Source: Thamnidium elegans (lineage: Eukaryota; Mucoromycota; Mucoromycetes; Mucorales; Mucoraceae). From it: a stretch of 64,000 nucleotides of DNA. The notes beneath the pieces are model-generated. The model did no database searches. It worked only from the letters and a program-made list of their open reading frames with translations, and had not been told where the DNA came from. Position 1 is the stretch's first letter. Each line of letters starts with the position of its first letter. The position numbers were made by a program, and so were the translations under genes. The stretch covers positions 62,001-126,000 of the forward strand of contig JAIXMG010000032.1 in assembly GCA_025201345.1 (NCBI GenBank), read 5' to 3'. This document shows positions 61,901 to 64,000 of this stretch, one piece after another.

Positions 61901-62852
61901 TAAGGAGATCTCGCATTTTTTTGTCTATTAATGTAGAGCCGCATCTATCATTACTGTCAGCGGTTAATTGGCAACGACGGAAGCTATCAGCAGGATCTCC
62001 GGTAACACTTTTTACGAACTCAAAAGTGGCAAGGTTTACTGTATTGCCACCTGCATCACAAACCATATATTTGTCACCTGGTACCATGTCTTCTAACGCC
62101 GTTTTTTCTTGCTCACAATGCAATACAGCGGCGGAAGACTCGTTGATAATCAATAAGCGGTTTTCATGGTCTACATTAGTAATTAAACCAGCTTCCCTGG
62201 CGACAGTACGCATAACAGATCTTTGTATTCCGTTCCATAGAGTAGGTACAGTAATAACAAAACGGATATTTTCCTTTTTAATTGAAAAATAACGAAAAGC
62301 GACATTTTTTTTAATGGTTCTAACAGTATGTTCAAAGATTTCTCTGAAATAATCAATAGTCGCTTTCTTATTATCCTGTTCTATTTTTCTGTCAGTTTTT
62401 GTTTTATAAATGGCCCCATTCTTTGGAAAAGAATAAGGGAGTGCTAGCTTGAACCGCTCTTTGACAATTTGACCCTGTCTCAGCTCGCCATTTTCAATGT
62501 ATTTTCGAGCAGCACCACCCCAGAATAATAAATGGAAATTTTTATCATAAACGATGATTGAGGGTGTTTTGTTTTCAACTATTGACTCTTCCGGCCTTAA
62601 AAAAAAGTGTGATAGGTTTATAAGTGATGCCTGTTTAGTTTGATTTCATAAACAGAATTACCAACTAACTACCGTAATTTCAGGATACTCTGTATCTCTC
62701 AGTTCTGTAGCAGTAACAGAATAACATGTTCCCGAAAACGTTGTACCAAAATCTATAGAATAACAAGCGTTATTTTTTTTTTCTTTGTAAACATTTGTTT
62801 CTCTCTTACCGATACCAATAATAATTCCGTACTTGTGGTATCTGAAAGCCAT
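58964..62852 (-). CDS. Tandem double HSPA12/Hsp70-like protein (ATPase plus degenerate ATPase module)
   Basis: Nine exons (62852-62810, 62752-62662, 62595-61797, 61746-61563, 61502-61032, 60967-60889, 60829-60106, 60046-59329, 59268-58964) give 1137 residues. Module 1 (about 1-525) has all Hsp70-type nucleotide motifs: phosphate-1 GIDFGTTFSGTCYS, phosphate-2 MVCDAGGNTVNLA and adenosine-site YLVGGFGSSPYLQ. Module 2 (from about 521) restarts with KYNTLICLDIGYLSTSCSYR and continues ITNWPG, but the phosphate-2 (LLINMYHDICSLSLM) and adenosine (IILSGILLETN) regions have lost their glycines. A C-terminal beta-rich tail ends the protein. Introns split the D of D(F/I)G (G|AT) and the W of WP (TG|G) identically in both modules. 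HSPA12-like proteins usually have one module of about 550-650 residues. Function unknown. Confidence 0.82.
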
Positions 62853-63723
62853 TTCTTTTTTTCAACTTAAAAAGAAAAAAGGAGAAAAGAATAAATGTAG
62901 ATATTTAAAACTTGTGGTTCTTATTTTAGTATTTCGCTTGTGTAAGGTGTTACCAAAACTAAGCTAAAGTACAATGTGAAATTATAACCTGCACCATTTA
63001 ACAAATGTTTCTCGTTTGTAAACACCACGAATGTATAATGTATTAGTCCGAGTAACTGATTTTGCAGATGGGTTTTCGGGTTGAAAGAAGTTAATCTTTT
63101 CGACTAACTCCATAAGTTACGCTAGTGTTTTGTCAGTCCTACCTATCTGTATTTCGTTCCGCTTAAAGTATGAATTTTAAGCTTTTTATACTTCTCCTCC
63201 AAATATTATGAGTAACATTAAGTACAGAGTGGCCTTTTTTCAAAGCGATATTTTTTTTTTTTTTGGCGTGTCTTTTGCTTTTTTCTTTTGTGGTTTCTTC
63301 TTTAGCTTAATCTTTGAATTTTTTAACAGTAAGCACACAGATATTAATATCATGGGAAGTTCTCAACAAAATTCGTAGGGTGGTTACTTTAAATTGCAGT
63401 GTCCAAAAATGCTTCATTTCCATTGTCACTTGAAGGTTTAATCAGTTTGAATACACATAACTTCCGAAATATTGCTAACTAATAACGGTACATTTCAAAA
63501 ATCAATAATTAGACGTGTTTGCTTCCAACAAGAAGCTTGAAAATAGGATCATATCTTCTTGAGTTGCAAAGCGATTTGCTTTAATACAGCAATTAGCTTC
63601 AATAATAGAAATATCCCGGGTCTCATCGCTATTAACTATAATGGTTATTGATATTTATTTCGAGAACACCGAAAATGTTTTTTATTATTATTTTTGAGCT
63701 CAACTAGAACGTTTTTTTTTTTC
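62853..63723. other. Intergenic region
   Basis: Upstream region of the double HSPA12-like gene and 3' region of the gene running off the window. No additional gene was seen. Confidence 0.5.
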
Positions 63724-64000
63724 TTAAGAGTATTCTATCAAAGCCTTTTCGTTCTTCAGTACAACGAGATCACATTTACGAACTACTTTCAAAGATGTTA
63801 CGTTGCCGTTATTCATTTCTTTGATTTTTCTATTAATATGTATGTTTTGACATTCAATAGTAATAGTAGTACCAGAACCATACATGTTAAGACAAACTAC
63901 AAACTGGATTGGGTCACCCTTGTTAATTTCTTCAACTTCTGGCAATTTAATTATTTCTTCCAGGATCTTGATGTGTCTTCTGCTTACATATATCCAGTTT
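63724..64000 (-). CDS. 3' end of a gene running off the window, possibly another HSPA12-like protein
   Basis: A minus-strand frame is open from the window edge to the stop at 63724, about 91 codons, with no intron needed. It reads NWIYVSRRHIKILEEIIKLP, then KGDPIQFVVCLNMYGSGTTI, and ends VVLKNEKALIEYS. The beta-strand pattern, a G-P-FVV---YG-- segment near the end and its position next to a same-strand HSPA12-like gene suggest the C-terminal domain of another such protein. Sequence evidence for that is weak. No N-terminal part is available. Confidence 0.5.
   Translation of the reverse strand, partial: NWIYVSRRHIKILEEIIKLPEVEEINKGDPIQFVVCLNMYGSGTTITIECQNIHINRKIKEMNNGNVTSLKVVRKCDLVVLKNEKALIEYS

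Overview
The window is nuclear DNA of an early-diverging filamentous fungus, most likely Mucoromycota (Mucorales). This is inferred from the AT-rich sequence (long A/T runs, codons ending in A/T), many short introns with GTAAGT-type donors and T-rich acceptors, a chitin deacetylase, paired long-chain alcohol oxidases, HSPA12-type Hsp70 proteins, and several unassigned families that look Mucoromycota-specific. No database search was possible. Exon joins were built by hand from splice signals and checked for reading-frame arithmetic.

Layout. 1-6.4 kb: the 3' end of an unidentified gene, the P5A ATPase gene SPF1 (start codon apparently split by an intron, one GC-AG intron) and a small Cys-containing gene. 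6.4-14.2 kb: a gene desert with homopolymer runs, a TA-flanked pogo/Tigger-like MITE, a second repeat family present as two inverted copies, and a decayed coding segment. 14.2-21 kb: two orphans, a Ser-rich protein and a 1346-residue protein with a beta-propeller-like N-terminus and a long acidic repeat region. 21.5-29.3 kb (minus strand): a GPI-type chitin deacetylase, RNA polymerase I subunit RPA135 and an SSXT/SS18-like chromatin-remodelling subunit. 30.7-41.4 kb (plus strand): an inositol-type sugar transporter, an APOO/MIC26-27 MICOS subunit, TRAPPC11, complex I NDUFS3 and a small single-pass membrane protein. 41.5-48.4 kb (minus strand): a bHLH factor and two tandem long-chain alcohol oxidases. 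48.4-54.9 kb: an unstable stretch with dispersed and tandem repeats, a tRNA-like fragment, a gene relic with two in-frame stops, a small unassigned gene and another relic. 54.9-64 kb: a PY-motif membrane protein, a class-3 lipase, a tandemly duplicated HSPA12-like gene and the 3' end of one more gene.

Most genes are housekeeping and not linked by function: organelle membrane upkeep (SPF1, MICOS, NDUFS3), trafficking (TRAPPC11), rRNA transcription (RPA135), chromatin (SSXT), wall (chitin deacetylase) and lipid oxidation or hydrolysis (two alcohol oxidases, lipase). The least ordinary item is the gene at 58964-62852. It carries two Hsp70/HSPA12-like ATPase modules in one reading frame with introns at matching codons and phases. 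The first module keeps its nucleotide-binding motifs and the second has lost them, so the product looks like a fused ATPase plus pseudo-ATPase.
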